NCBI GenBank assembly: GCA_021464415.1
Contig: JAKCWG010000446.1
Span: 36,001 to 100,000 of the forward strand
DNA from: Lonicera japonica
Lineage: Eukaryota; Streptophyta; Magnoliopsida; Dipsacales; Caprifoliaceae
Length of the DNA stretch: 64,000 bases
Direction: 5' to 3'
Shown: positions 45,725 through 54,632 of the stretch, piece by piece
How positions within the stretch are numbered: the stretch's first letter is position 1
How the letters are laid out: each line of letters begins with the position of its first letter
The notes under the pieces: model-generated
The model's database searches: none
Told to the model about the DNA's origin: nothing
Seen by the model: only the letters and a program-made list of their open reading frames with translations
Made by a program: the position numbers and the translations under genes

Positions 45725-48010
45725 CTGCTGCAAAATCAATGCAAGGAAATCAGAAAAGGCATAGTTGAAAAATCAATAGCATAATAGCCATTCCCAATAT
45801 AATTTGAAAATATGAATTTTTATTAAAAATCACAATTGAAATAATGGGATAAATATTAAAAACATGTTAGATCTTATCGCCAAAATTTTGATAGACATTA
45901 GAGTCAATTTTAAAGTCTCAGTAACTTTGATAGACACTTTAGAATCCGTTTAAAAAAAATTAAGAAAATGACTGAAATTATTATTAATTTTTATGATAAA
46001 GGTGAAGAAAAAAATATTTAGTGACATGTACTCCATTTTTTCTCATATAAAAACATTTTCTTATCTATATAGAATTTTATTTCATAGAAACACAAAAAAG
46101 ATTATAAAACGTTTCACTAAATTCATCATTTTTTTTTCCAAAATTCTCATTAAAAAGACTAGTTTTTGTTCATTAATTTCTATTTATTTTTTTTGGGGAT
46201 CATTAAAAAACCTTGGATTATTTTCATCTGACATTCTAATATTTGGTTGGATTTTATTTTATTATTTTTTTTTGGCTAGAAAGCCAAACGCACACAATTA
46301 AAAAATCTTGGTGGAGTAAATGTACGAAAACTTCTTCATATATAGCAAAAGTGGTAATGGAGAAAGAGGATCCCGCTATATAGCACACCACGTGATTTTT
46401 TTGATAATTAATATTTTTCTTGTTAAAAATAATATAAAATGCGAAAGAATAGTTGTGATACGTCATGCCAATTAGATGCTTATTATATCACATATTATGG
46501 ATGCGAACCTCTTCACAGTAAAATGTAAGAAAAATTGTATTTTATATGCGTTGGCTTCATTTTATTAATTATAAATATTCGTTAGGGGTTGAGCTCATTT
46601 TGATTTATGAAGTTTTTTATATTCTTTTAATTCATTTATAAATTATAGTATCGAATAGGAAGTCATTTGATAGTTAAGATTTTGGAGGATACTAAAACTT
46701 TTAATGACATACATGCCTAGTCTTTTAAATAATCAAATTAATTTTTTTATTAACAACAAATTCTTTAATCTTCAAATAATTCAATTGTCAAGAGATGGTT
46801 AAGAACAACTCTAAACTTCAAACTGCTGGAATTTTGGATAAATATCTATATACATATAGAGAGTTCACGAAGTACTATATGTTCTTGTTGAGATTTTGAT
46901 ATATCTAAACTTTAAAGTTGTTGTTGAGATTTTGATATATCTTAACTTTAAACTGAAGTAGTTCCTGTCATTTGAATGAAGTATAAAATGGAAAAATAAA
47001 ATAGTAGCCTGGGAAAGATAAAAGCGAGGGTAGAGATAAAACAGAAAAAAATTATATGGTATATGTATATATATATAGAGCTAAAAATAGATTTGGTGGA
47101 ACAGAGTTCTACCAACCCTAAAAATTGAATATAATATATCATTAAAATTAATAACAAATTATAAACAGAAACATACACATTTGTACTAAAACAGCTGCTA
47201 AAAACAATCCCTTCCAAAAAACTAAAACAGCTGCTAAAAACAATCCCTTCCAAAAAAAACCCATCAAACTTCTCAGGGATTTCAGTAGCCTAATTACTAA
47301 TACAGATCCAAATAATTCCACTTATGCAAAAAATTTGAAATATAATTGTTTTATCTACATACGCATAATACATGCAGTATATATTTGCTTACATATTGAA
47401 ATAGATGTAACATATAAGGTTTGAGGGATATTGAAATATATGAATTGAAGTAATGGAATGATTAAAGTTGGCTCGTTTGATTGTGTAAATTATCTCGTTT
47501 GTAATTGTTTGATGGTAAATTAATAAATTGTAAATTGTTTCAACAAAAAAAATTCTAATGTGATTTTTTCTGCATGAACCTGTATGATAGTTATAAGTTA
47601 TGTAATTTCGACTATATCTTTACGTTTTCTCACTTAATGTATTAGGTATTAACTTAATTTTATGATTTTGTATTAACTTAATTTTATGATTTTATATACT
47701 TATTTATTTTTGCAACCAATTGCTTAAATTAGATAATTTACGAATTAAGCAATTTTAAATTATTTAATTCATAAATTAGAGGACAACTAAACGCGCTCGT
47801 AGTAGTTGATATTGAAATAGATCTAATACATAAGATTGGGTCTTACTATAGATGAGGCTATTTTATTTTTATTTTTTATACAAATAAATAAATACACAAA
47901 GTAGTGTACGTGTTACGTTTTTAATAACGTTTAAAGTACTAGTTGATATTGAAATAGATGTAATAAATAAGGTTGGCTCATAGATTGATTAGATTGATGT
48001 GTTATGTTTT
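45725..48010. repeat. Complex repeat unit, proximal part (copy F)
   Basis: It starts at caatgcaaggaaatcagaaa and is collinear with 5572-7620, following the LTR remnant exactly as copy B follows copy A. It ends at tgttatgtttttaataaggg, where unrelated sequence begins. A 34-bp local duplication (47160-47260, aaacagctgctaaaaacaat) is private to this copy. Confidence 0.72.
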
Positions 48011-48446
48011 TAATAAGGGTGAGACTATTTACGACCTCCATTTATCTCACTAACACCTCTATTTAATTTTGAATAGATCTACTTTTAAACATCCCCTTAT
48101 ATCTCACAAACACCCCCCTCAATTAACATATTTACTCTAAGGTAAAAAAATTAATCTATCAATTTATCCATGGGTAATAAATTAATCACACACTTTAAAA
48201 CATCCCCTTATATCTCACTAACACCCCTCACCCCCACATAATTTATTCACCCTTCCCCCACAAACCCCATTTACTCTTCCCACAAATCCTCTTCCCAAGC
48301 AAACCGAGTATTGCATTCAAACTTAGTTCTTTACCATTTTGGCTCCAAAAATCAAAATTTCTACATTAAATCCAAGTGCAAGCATTATTGATTGGTAGTT
48401 TGAACATTAAGTAAAAGTTTTGAATAGAAGAAGAAAGAACTTGGTG

Positions 48447-48509
48447 ATGGTGAAGAAAGAAGAAGGTGGTGATAATGATGACATTCCAAAGAATAATGAA
48501 ACAAAAAAG
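48447..48509 (+). pseudogene. Exon-like start: ATG with 21 codons and splice donor
   Basis: ATG at 48447 opens a lysine- and acidic-rich stretch (MVKKEEGGDNDDIPKNNETK) that ends exactly at AAG/GTATGTACATG, a strong plant 5' splice site. A C/T-rich leader precedes it. No downstream exon was found before the viral remnant. This may be a captured or truncated gene start; the short length makes chance possible. Confidence 0.25.
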
Positions 48510-48640
48510 GTATGTACATGTTTTTTGGAGTATTAAGATGGATTAAATCTCTCATATATGATCCTACATTTATTTAAAATGAAGAAGATGAATGAACCCA
48601 CAAAACAGAGTACTTTTTATAATTTGTCCAAACGATACTC

Positions 48641-48712
48641 GGCTCACATGGGGAGAGTAAATAGTTATTATGTGGAGAGAGTAAATGACTATTTACTCTC
48701 CCCATGTGAGCC
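48641..48712. repeat. Perfect 25-bp hairpin
   Basis: ggctcacatggggagagtaa... (48641-48665) is perfectly inverted at 48688-48712, with a 22-bp loop that itself contains gagagagtaaatga. It lies 12 bp left of the repeated segment of the pararetrovirus remnant. Confidence 0.9.
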
Positions 48713-48724
48713 ATGGAAAGGGTA

Positions 48725-48834
48725 AATTAAACAAAAACTGGACTAGGAACGGGAGTACGTAATAAACATAAAAGGTTACAGGCATACCTAATAGAGTATA
48801 AACCTACGAGACTTAGAATTATATAGAATAAGAT
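48725..48834. repeat. Pararetrovirus direct repeat, left copy (R/leader)
   Basis: Matches 50409-50539 from aattaaacaaaaactg through gaacgggagtacgtaataaa to cgagacttagaattatatag. The right copy has about 22 additional bases (around atagaccagtacctcagaag). Terminal redundancy like this is expected when a circular viral genome, or more than one genome length, is integrated. Confidence 0.8.
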
Positions 48835-48839
48835 AGGCA

Positions 48840-49190
48840 TCTTATTAAACTTAAAGACACTCTCATGGAGAGAACTTACAAGCCAAACATAGAAACAAAA
48901 CTGAATGCCAGACCAGGATGATCAACAATAACAAGGCTCGCTCCTTTTATAGAGGAAGGGCTGAGCTACAGGACTCAATAATAGAGGACAGCTGTCCAAC
49001 AACATGATTAAAGCAAACTTTTACAAAGTAGATTCCTGACAAAAGCAAAAGTAAAGCACGCACTACTGTCATAAAGAAAAGGAGAAAATGACACCACAAA
49101 CTTTCTATTACATCAACTTTAATAAAAGAGATTCGGGCTGTCTGGTAGCTGACTCACTTGCCGACACTGAGCTGGAGATCCGAGTTAAAC
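48840..49190 (-). promoter_or_regulatory. 35S-like pararetroviral promoter
   Basis: On the minus strand the sequence TATAAAAGG (48943-48951) is followed about 30 bp downstream by gcctggt/ctggcattcag-like start-region text and, about 100 bp further on, by an AATAAGAT-type signal (about 48828-48845) inside the repeated R segment. Upstream lies a mixed A/G-rich enhancer-like region with tgac and ctgtcat motifs. This TATA-R-polyadenylation arrangement is that of the Caulimoviridae pregenomic promoter. Activity is not shown by sequence. Confidence 0.55.
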
Positions 49191-49191
49191 A

Positions 49192-49254
49192 TTAGTCTGT
49201 TTCGTTGCCATCAGTATCAAAATCATAATGAGAGCCATCAACTTCGGATATCTT
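49192..49254 (-). pseudogene. C-terminal tail of a viral-like open frame
   Basis: A minus-strand frame reads EVDGSHYDFDTDGNETD and then TAA at 49192, just upstream of the promoter. Position and acidity suit the end of the last viral gene before the intergenic region. It starts at the junction with the inverted leader copy, so nothing upstream is preserved. Confidence 0.35.
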
Positions 49255-49325
49255 CCCCCCTAATTGGTATCAGAGGATGTAACTATGTCCTCTCGTGAGT
49301 AGTTTTCTTATGGAAAACTTATAAC
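49241..49325 (+). repeat. Leader end with tRNA-Met primer site, left inverted copy
   Basis: This 85-bp segment is the inverted copy of 50227-50311 with about three mismatches. It contains TGGTATCAGAGG (49265-49276), complementary to the 3' end of initiator tRNA-Met, the minus-strand primer site of Caulimoviridae. Directly after it the plus-strand RNase H remnant begins, which is not a natural viral junction. Confidence 0.82.
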
Positions 49326-49334
49326 ATTAAGGTT

Positions 49335-49817
49335 TTGAGATATAAGCAATTCTTTCATGATATTTTGATAAATGCTGAAGTCAAACATGTTCAAGGCAAA
49401 AACAATGTTATTGCAGACTTCTTTTCTCGACAAGGCGCAGTTCATCAAGTTCAAAATACTAATCTCTTGTCCCACATCGACCCTTTCATGAAAGAACCCT
49501 TTTGCAAACCATTTAAATTCAATGACCCTGCACCCTCTCTTCCACACTGCCTTCCAATCATCTATACCTTTACCCAAATCATGAATTCAAACCAGGCTAG
49601 CTCAAACCCTTTCCCTTTTAGCCAAATCAAACCAGTTTACAACCCTTCTGGTCCCTTCCAATTCAGCAACTTCACCCCACTCCTTGAACCTCAAGAAGCC
49701 ATAACATACCTTCCCAGAGAACTTCAAAATGAAGTCTTTGAACACACCCTGAAACGCAGAGACAAGGATATGGTCCTCAAATTCCTTGAGCTCCTTCTTG
49801 AACAAGGATATGGATGA
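49335..49817 (+). pseudogene. Pararetrovirus RNase H C-terminus plus polyprotein tail
   Basis: The 160-codon frame begins with the last strand and helix of retroviral-type RNase H: VKHVQGKNNVIADFFSRQ, holding the conserved late Asp of the NxxAD motif. About 130 further residues follow, rich in Asn, Pro and Phe (SHIDPFMKEPFCKPF, NPFPFSQIKPVYNP) and ending in a charged helix (KRRDKDMVLKFLELLLEQ). The frame opens at TTG rather than ATG because most of the polymerase is missing; it is fused to leader sequence. It overlaps the next frame (from 49786) slightly. Downstream order (RNase H, then coat-protein knuckle) differs from the viral order, so this is a junction of two viral pieces. Confidence 0.7.
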
Positions 49818-50175
49818 TATGGAAAAGACCAGTAAGATGCTCTCTAAAGCTTGTAACAAAGATCATTGGAAGATCAAGTGTAAGAACAAAGAAGGCTGTG
49901 ATTGTTCTCAACACAAGAAAGCTTATAAGAAGAAATATCGGAAGTCCTCTCGTCACAAAAAGTATGATGACAACACTTTTGTAAAGCCCTACAAGAAGCA
50001 GAAATTCCGTAAGAAGAAATTCAAGTTTGTCAAGAAAAAGAATTTCAGAGGAAAGAAATCCGATAAATGTTTCCTTTGCAAAAAACCTGGCCATTTTGCT
50101 AAAAACTGCCCCGATGCTACAAAAAGAACGCAGTTTATGGCTCTCCACTGTTGTTTACTCTTAAAAGCAGAATAA
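49786..50175 (+). pseudogene. Pararetrovirus coat-protein C-terminus with CCHC zinc knuckle
   Basis: This uninterrupted 129-codon frame carries EKTSKMLSKACNKDHWKIKC, a C-D-C-x3-H cluster, about 70 residues dense in Lys and Arg, and a complete zinc knuckle CFLCKKPGHFAKNC (C-x2-C-x4-H-x4-C). It ends shortly after (MALHCCLLLKAE). The architecture is the nucleic-acid-binding end of a caulimovirid coat protein. It resembles the broken copy at 21597-22145, where the knuckle is degraded, so this copy is less decayed. Capsid-forming sequence upstream is missing. Confidence 0.75.
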
Positions 50176-50226
50176 TCTTTCATGAAAATACCATTAAAGC
50201 ATGACTTATCTCTGAAATACCTTGTT

Positions 50227-50311
50227 GTTATAAGTTTTCCATAAGAAAACTACTCACGAGAGGACATAGTTACAACCTCTGATACCAATTAGGGGGGAAG
50301 ATATCTGAAGT
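50227..50311 (-). repeat. Leader end with tRNA-Met primer site, right copy
   Basis: On the minus strand the leader runs from the R segment (50539 to 50409) to TGGTATCAGAGG (50287-50276), which is the natural viral order. The plus-oriented copy at 49241-49325 is the displaced one. Confidence 0.82.
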
Positions 50312-50408
50312 TAAGGGACTTCGCAATACCGGGGGAGTTCTAACCTAAGAACAACACAAAGAACAAGACAACAAAGACAAAAAGAAAATCATAAAAGGAT
50401 ATTATAAA

Positions 50409-50539
50409 AATTAAACAAAAACTGCACTAGGAACGGGAGTACGTAATAAACATAAAAGGTTACAGGCATACCTAATAGAGTATAAACATAGACCAGTACC
50501 TCAGAAGACTACGAGACTTAGAATTATATAGAGTAAGAT
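50409..50539. repeat. Pararetrovirus direct repeat, right copy (R/leader)
   Basis: Direct copy of 48725-48834. Its right edge (tatatagagtaagatctc) overlaps agtaagat of the host sequence, so integration may have used microhomology. Confidence 0.78.
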
Positions 50540-51852
50540 CTCAAAGTCAAGAAGGAAAATTTGAAACGTGCGCCTCCATAACATCCTCCCTCTGTTCAAA
50601 TTTTACTATTGCGACTCAAAAATATCGCACCAAACGTATCTCATAGTGCGTATCCAAATTGTTTTCTTATGCCATGAATGGACAAACAATAGATTGAATT
50701 TCTACGTACCCAAATTTAATTAGAATCTGATTTGACTAGCTAGATATGGTAAGTATCTAAAATCCATGAAGACGATCTGAATTTATTAAATGTGATTAAC
50801 AATTGGATATCCTTATGTTATCATTTCTCATCAGACGATCAATTAATCCAATTAGTGGAGGAGAATTGAAAGGGTATTACAAAGTTTTATCTGGGTCCAA
50901 GAATTGAGTGTATTTCATTCAAGTCTATTTGTAATCGGATTTGAGAAATATATACATTATTAAATTTATATACGTGCATGTGCATTTATATGTCATTACA
51001 TATTTAAATGTAATAAAATAAAATAAAAAATGTGCAAATTATTTAGTTCATAAATAAATTTTGATCAAAATCATGGATACTAATTAACTCTTCAACTTAG
51101 ATCCAATAAAAAATATGGAATAAATTCGAAAAAGGACTAATATTTTATATATCAATCAAATTCATGAATTGAATTGAATTCATAGCATATATATCTCCAT
51201 CATATTGAATTTGAATATAACATGATCCAATCTATATACGATTGTTAAAGGCCTAGTGAAGGACCATCTTTTCAATTCTTATACAGAGAAATTTGTCTTT
51301 TTGCCCACTATAATACGTTTGCACATGATTACTCCCTCAATTCTTCGATTAAGAGAATCTAATTTTATTTTTAGTTAGTACATATTTAAGAGTTCTATTT
51401 CTTTTTTGAAACATAATCAATATACCATATTTCATAAGTACTATAATATATTGAACATATAAAATATGTTATTTGGCGCACTATAAAATATTGAATTTGT
51501 TTTAGGTTTTTTTTTTTTTACTTTGTTCCATGTTATGTATGTTTGATTCCATACTGTACTACATTAGGTATCACTTCTAGAAAGAGAAATGAAGTAATAC
51601 ATGGTTTTTTTTATGATGGTAGTTAATATTTTTGGTTATGCCAAACACAAATGTAGCATGTGAAAGGATACTTGTGATAAGTCATGCCACCTAGATGTTT
51701 ATTGTATCACGATTAGTGGATGCGATTCTATTCACAGCAAAATTTGTATGAAAAATTGTATTTTGTATGTGTTGGCTTTGTTTAATCAATTATAATGCTA
51801 TTGTATTTGGAGTTTATCTCATATCGATATATAAAAAGTTATATTTTACATC
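50540..51852. repeat. Complex repeat unit, middle part (copy G)
   Basis: Collinear with 42440-43757 at high similarity, including the retroposon fragment. The left end is cut by the pararetrovirus remnant. The right end, tatattttacatc, is cut by the LTR retrotransposon; copy E continues aatgcattttt at that point. Confidence 0.85.
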
Positions 51853-54617
51853 TGTAAGACCCGTAAATTTCTATTTTTACTTTTATATATAATACATGGG
51901 TATTATGGTAATGTTAGATTAAGTGTCTATATAATTATAATTACGATTTATTTATTTATTTTCTACATTCATGAGATAGATGGGTTTTATATAATATTAT
52001 TTTTGTAACCTACTATAATAAATTAGTGAGCCTTATATTTTAGTTTAATTGGTTTTCCTAATCCAACATGTATTAGGTAGTGGGCCAAGTTTATTATATA
52101 ATTAGTATGTATAAGCCCTAATCTTATAAGATTTAAGTTAAAGCCTTAAACCCATTCTCTATTTAATAATAATATATTTAGTTAATAATATATTTAGTTC
52201 TATTGGGAGAAGGAGAGAAAAAAGAAGAAGAAAACAACGCACGTAGGAAAAGGGGAAGAGACGACTTGGCTAGGGCATGGAAGGAGATGCGATTGCAAAC
52301 GATTATTCTTGTTCCTTAGTTTCAAGATATCTTTCCCCATTTATCGATGATTTAGGTGAGTGATTCTCACCCTCTTCTAGTTGTTTCTATTCATACATGT
52401 TGTTTTAATTTTCTTTTGACCTAATTTTGTGAAAGAGGGTTATTGTGTTTTTGCTCAATTGTTTGTAAGTTCTTAATAAATAATTTCAATCATATGCTCT
52501 TACTAAAAATCTGATAAAACTACATAGATTGATATTATGAGTTAGAAGCATTTTGGCTTTGGAATTGAATTAGTAGGGTTTTTAATTTGGGAGATATAAA
52601 TTTTACAAAACAGGTGTATTAAGATACCTAGTGTTAATCAGATTGATGTCTTACATGTGTATATACGGATTCGTTTAGGATATTAAACCTTCGTGTAAAA
52701 ATCTAGAAAAATCAGAGAAGTTAATATTATTTGTTAGGAGAATCTGGGCTTTGGAATTGATTGAATATGATTTTTATGTTGAGAGATATTGAATTTACAA
52801 AAACAGTGCACTGCAGAATCTGATGCTAGACAGATTGTATATCTGTCACCAAAACATTTATAACTCCTAAACTATAAACGATTTTAGTTGAATCCAATTG
52901 TATATGACTCCAGACACATCAGGCTATATTGTATAATTTTTATGGAATTTTTGGATTGTTGAATAATTCCCAGAATTTATGTGAAGTTGGTGGCTGTGTC
53001 GATTATAAGTTATGTTTGTGTTCTTGTTTTCTTTGTTTGGGTTCTTGTTTTGTTTGTGTGTAATTTAACTTGTGATTTTGGTGTAATTTGAATATGATTC
53101 TTAAAAATTGACTAGAGTCATAGAAAAATTCCTTAATTACGCCACTGCTCCCTTGTTATGATTTGTCCTTGGATTTGATTCAACACTTGTGTGGATTTCC
53201 CTTGATTTTTGTGAAAAGAAAACTTTGGTGAAAGCCAATGGAATTTTATGATTTTGACCGTAAGCCAGATGGGAGCTTGTGATGGTTGTTATACTCGTTC
53301 TATTGTTGAATAGACGAGTGGATTATATGTGATTTTACTCGCAGAAGAGCGAGTGTTTTGGCGCGCAAACGTATAACTAGCCTTCCGAAGAAAGTCGGAA
53401 CTTTAGACGATATGCCCATACGGGTTTTGGTTCGGAGTGGCCGCTAGTTATACGGGGAGACACAAGGAAAGATGATCTGTGTAGGCCATGGGAGAGTATG
53501 GCGAGGTGGCATGTAATTAAGGTGCACACGCTAACCAAAAAGTCTAGTGGATTAGGAATGTATGATTGTTCTCTTTGTTTAATTTGTATAAAATTATTAG
53601 ATCTCTAAATGAAAATTCTAGCACATGAACCTAGAAGAAAGTTGGATTATGTTCATTTTTTTATGTATTGAGTTTCCTTTAATTCCTTATCGTTTAGAAG
53701 TTATGGTTAAATCTCGTTTGTGAAAAGGGTCTGCATTGAATCACTGTTTTGGGTAATTAAACGGTCAATTTTTGCCATCTTTCGCGTGTATTTGTAGAAA
53801 TCATCATTCTGGACATTTTTCGTGTTTTAAGTTTTCCAGAATTCCATACGGTTTGGGCAAAAACGAACAATTTTTACTGCAGCAGTTTATTTTGTGATGT
53901 AGATGTTATTCTTGTTATTGACTTCTTTTGTGCAGGAAGGTAGGCCTTTTCTAACGTTCATGCAAGGTTGCTCTACTATAGAATTTTGATAATTATTACT
54001 TTAAAGTTTTATGGATGAATGTGACAAGAAACTAACTGCCACTTTTTTTCGGGAAATTATGATTTGTCTCGATAAGTATGTGGAACTACATGTCTTGTCT
54101 CATGGTTATTTCTGTTGAAAATTTGCATTTATAATAATTTCATCATAGACATAGTTGGGTGAAAGAATCAACTCATACCAGTATTTTATACTGACCCAAG
54201 TTGTCTTTGTGCTTTTTGGGTACGTTCTCTTTATGAGCGTAGCTAAGAGGTTTGCAGGAGTTTACGTGCTTCTTGATTGTGTTAAGACATGTACTTGAAG
54301 TATGTTTATTTTGTACATTTCTTTTGGTTTGATGTACTTGGGAAGTGAGGGCGATTTAGATGTACTCTGGCCAAATAGTTTTTGTAAAGCAAATGTAATT
54401 GGACTTTTGTATATATAAGGTTGGACATTTTAATTTTATTTATTCCGCAAAAATATTTATTTTAAAATAAAAGTTTTTGTTTATTAAGTTTATGTTTTTA
54501 TTTTCGAGCATTAGTTTAAAGGTAAATATGGTTTTTAAAATTTTCACACCCGGTAGTTGGATGGTCGAGTACGTATGGATTAATGAGTACTCGAGGTCCA
54601 AAAATCGGGGTGTGATA
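51853..54617 (+). repeat. 5' LTR, 2765 bp
   Basis: Starts TG directly after host sequence tattttacatc. It ends in ATA where CA is expected, a change shared with the other LTR, so it was present in the parent copy. A GC-richer block (53340-53480) and a TATA-like gtatatataagg near 54408 are visible. No open frame of note. Confidence 0.88.
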
Positions 54618-54620
54618 GTT

Positions 54621-54632
54621 TGGTATCAGAGG
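54621..54632 (+). other. Primer-binding site, initiator tRNA-Met
   Basis: TGGTATCAGAGG lies 3 bp after the 5' LTR. Eleven bases match the usual TGGTATCAGAGC primer site of plant LTR retrotransposons. Confidence 0.85.

Larger units (their letters stand above)
48011..48724. other. C-rich non-coding block with hairpin and exon-like stretch
   Basis: The left part repeats ccccttatatctcactaaca-type text (48020-48235), giving a C-rich strand unlike the surroundings. It contains a possible first exon (48447-48509) and ends with a perfect hairpin (48641-48712) next to the pararetrovirus remnant. No element ends were fixed. Confidence 0.4.
48725..50539. mobile_element. Rearranged endogenous pararetrovirus remnant
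   Basis: The block is delimited by direct copies of one segment (48725-48834 and 50409-50539) that behaves as the viral R/leader start on the minus strand. Inside are a minus-strand promoter with TATA box, two inverted leader ends each with a tRNA-Met primer site, and plus-strand coding remnants for the RNase H end and a coat-protein zinc knuckle. The right junction falls inside the retroposon fragment shared with 42436 (agtaagatctcaaagtcaag). Coat-protein residues match the viral remnant at 21597-22145. The order of parts is not that of a viral genome: the coding core is inverted relative to promoter and leader. Confidence 0.78.

Noticed and set aside
45993..46301. 102-codon plus-strand frame rich in Ile, Phe and Lys
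   Set aside because: It is AT-rich repeat-unit sequence; the paralogues at 5850 and 40940 break the frame and no domain is seen.
46948..47253. 101-codon minus-strand frame with repeated N-terminus
   Set aside because: The repeat comes from a local DNA duplication (aaacagctgctaaaaacaat) and the frame is not kept in copies B, D and E.
49265..49276. TGGTATCAGAGG as part of a tRNA gene
   Set aside because: Only the primer-site match is present, without the rest of a tRNA cloverleaf; it is a reverse-transcription primer site.
49777..50183. Two minus-strand frames opposite the zinc-knuckle frame
   Set aside because: They are antisense to a Lys-rich coding stretch, which yields Phe/Leu-rich frames by base composition.
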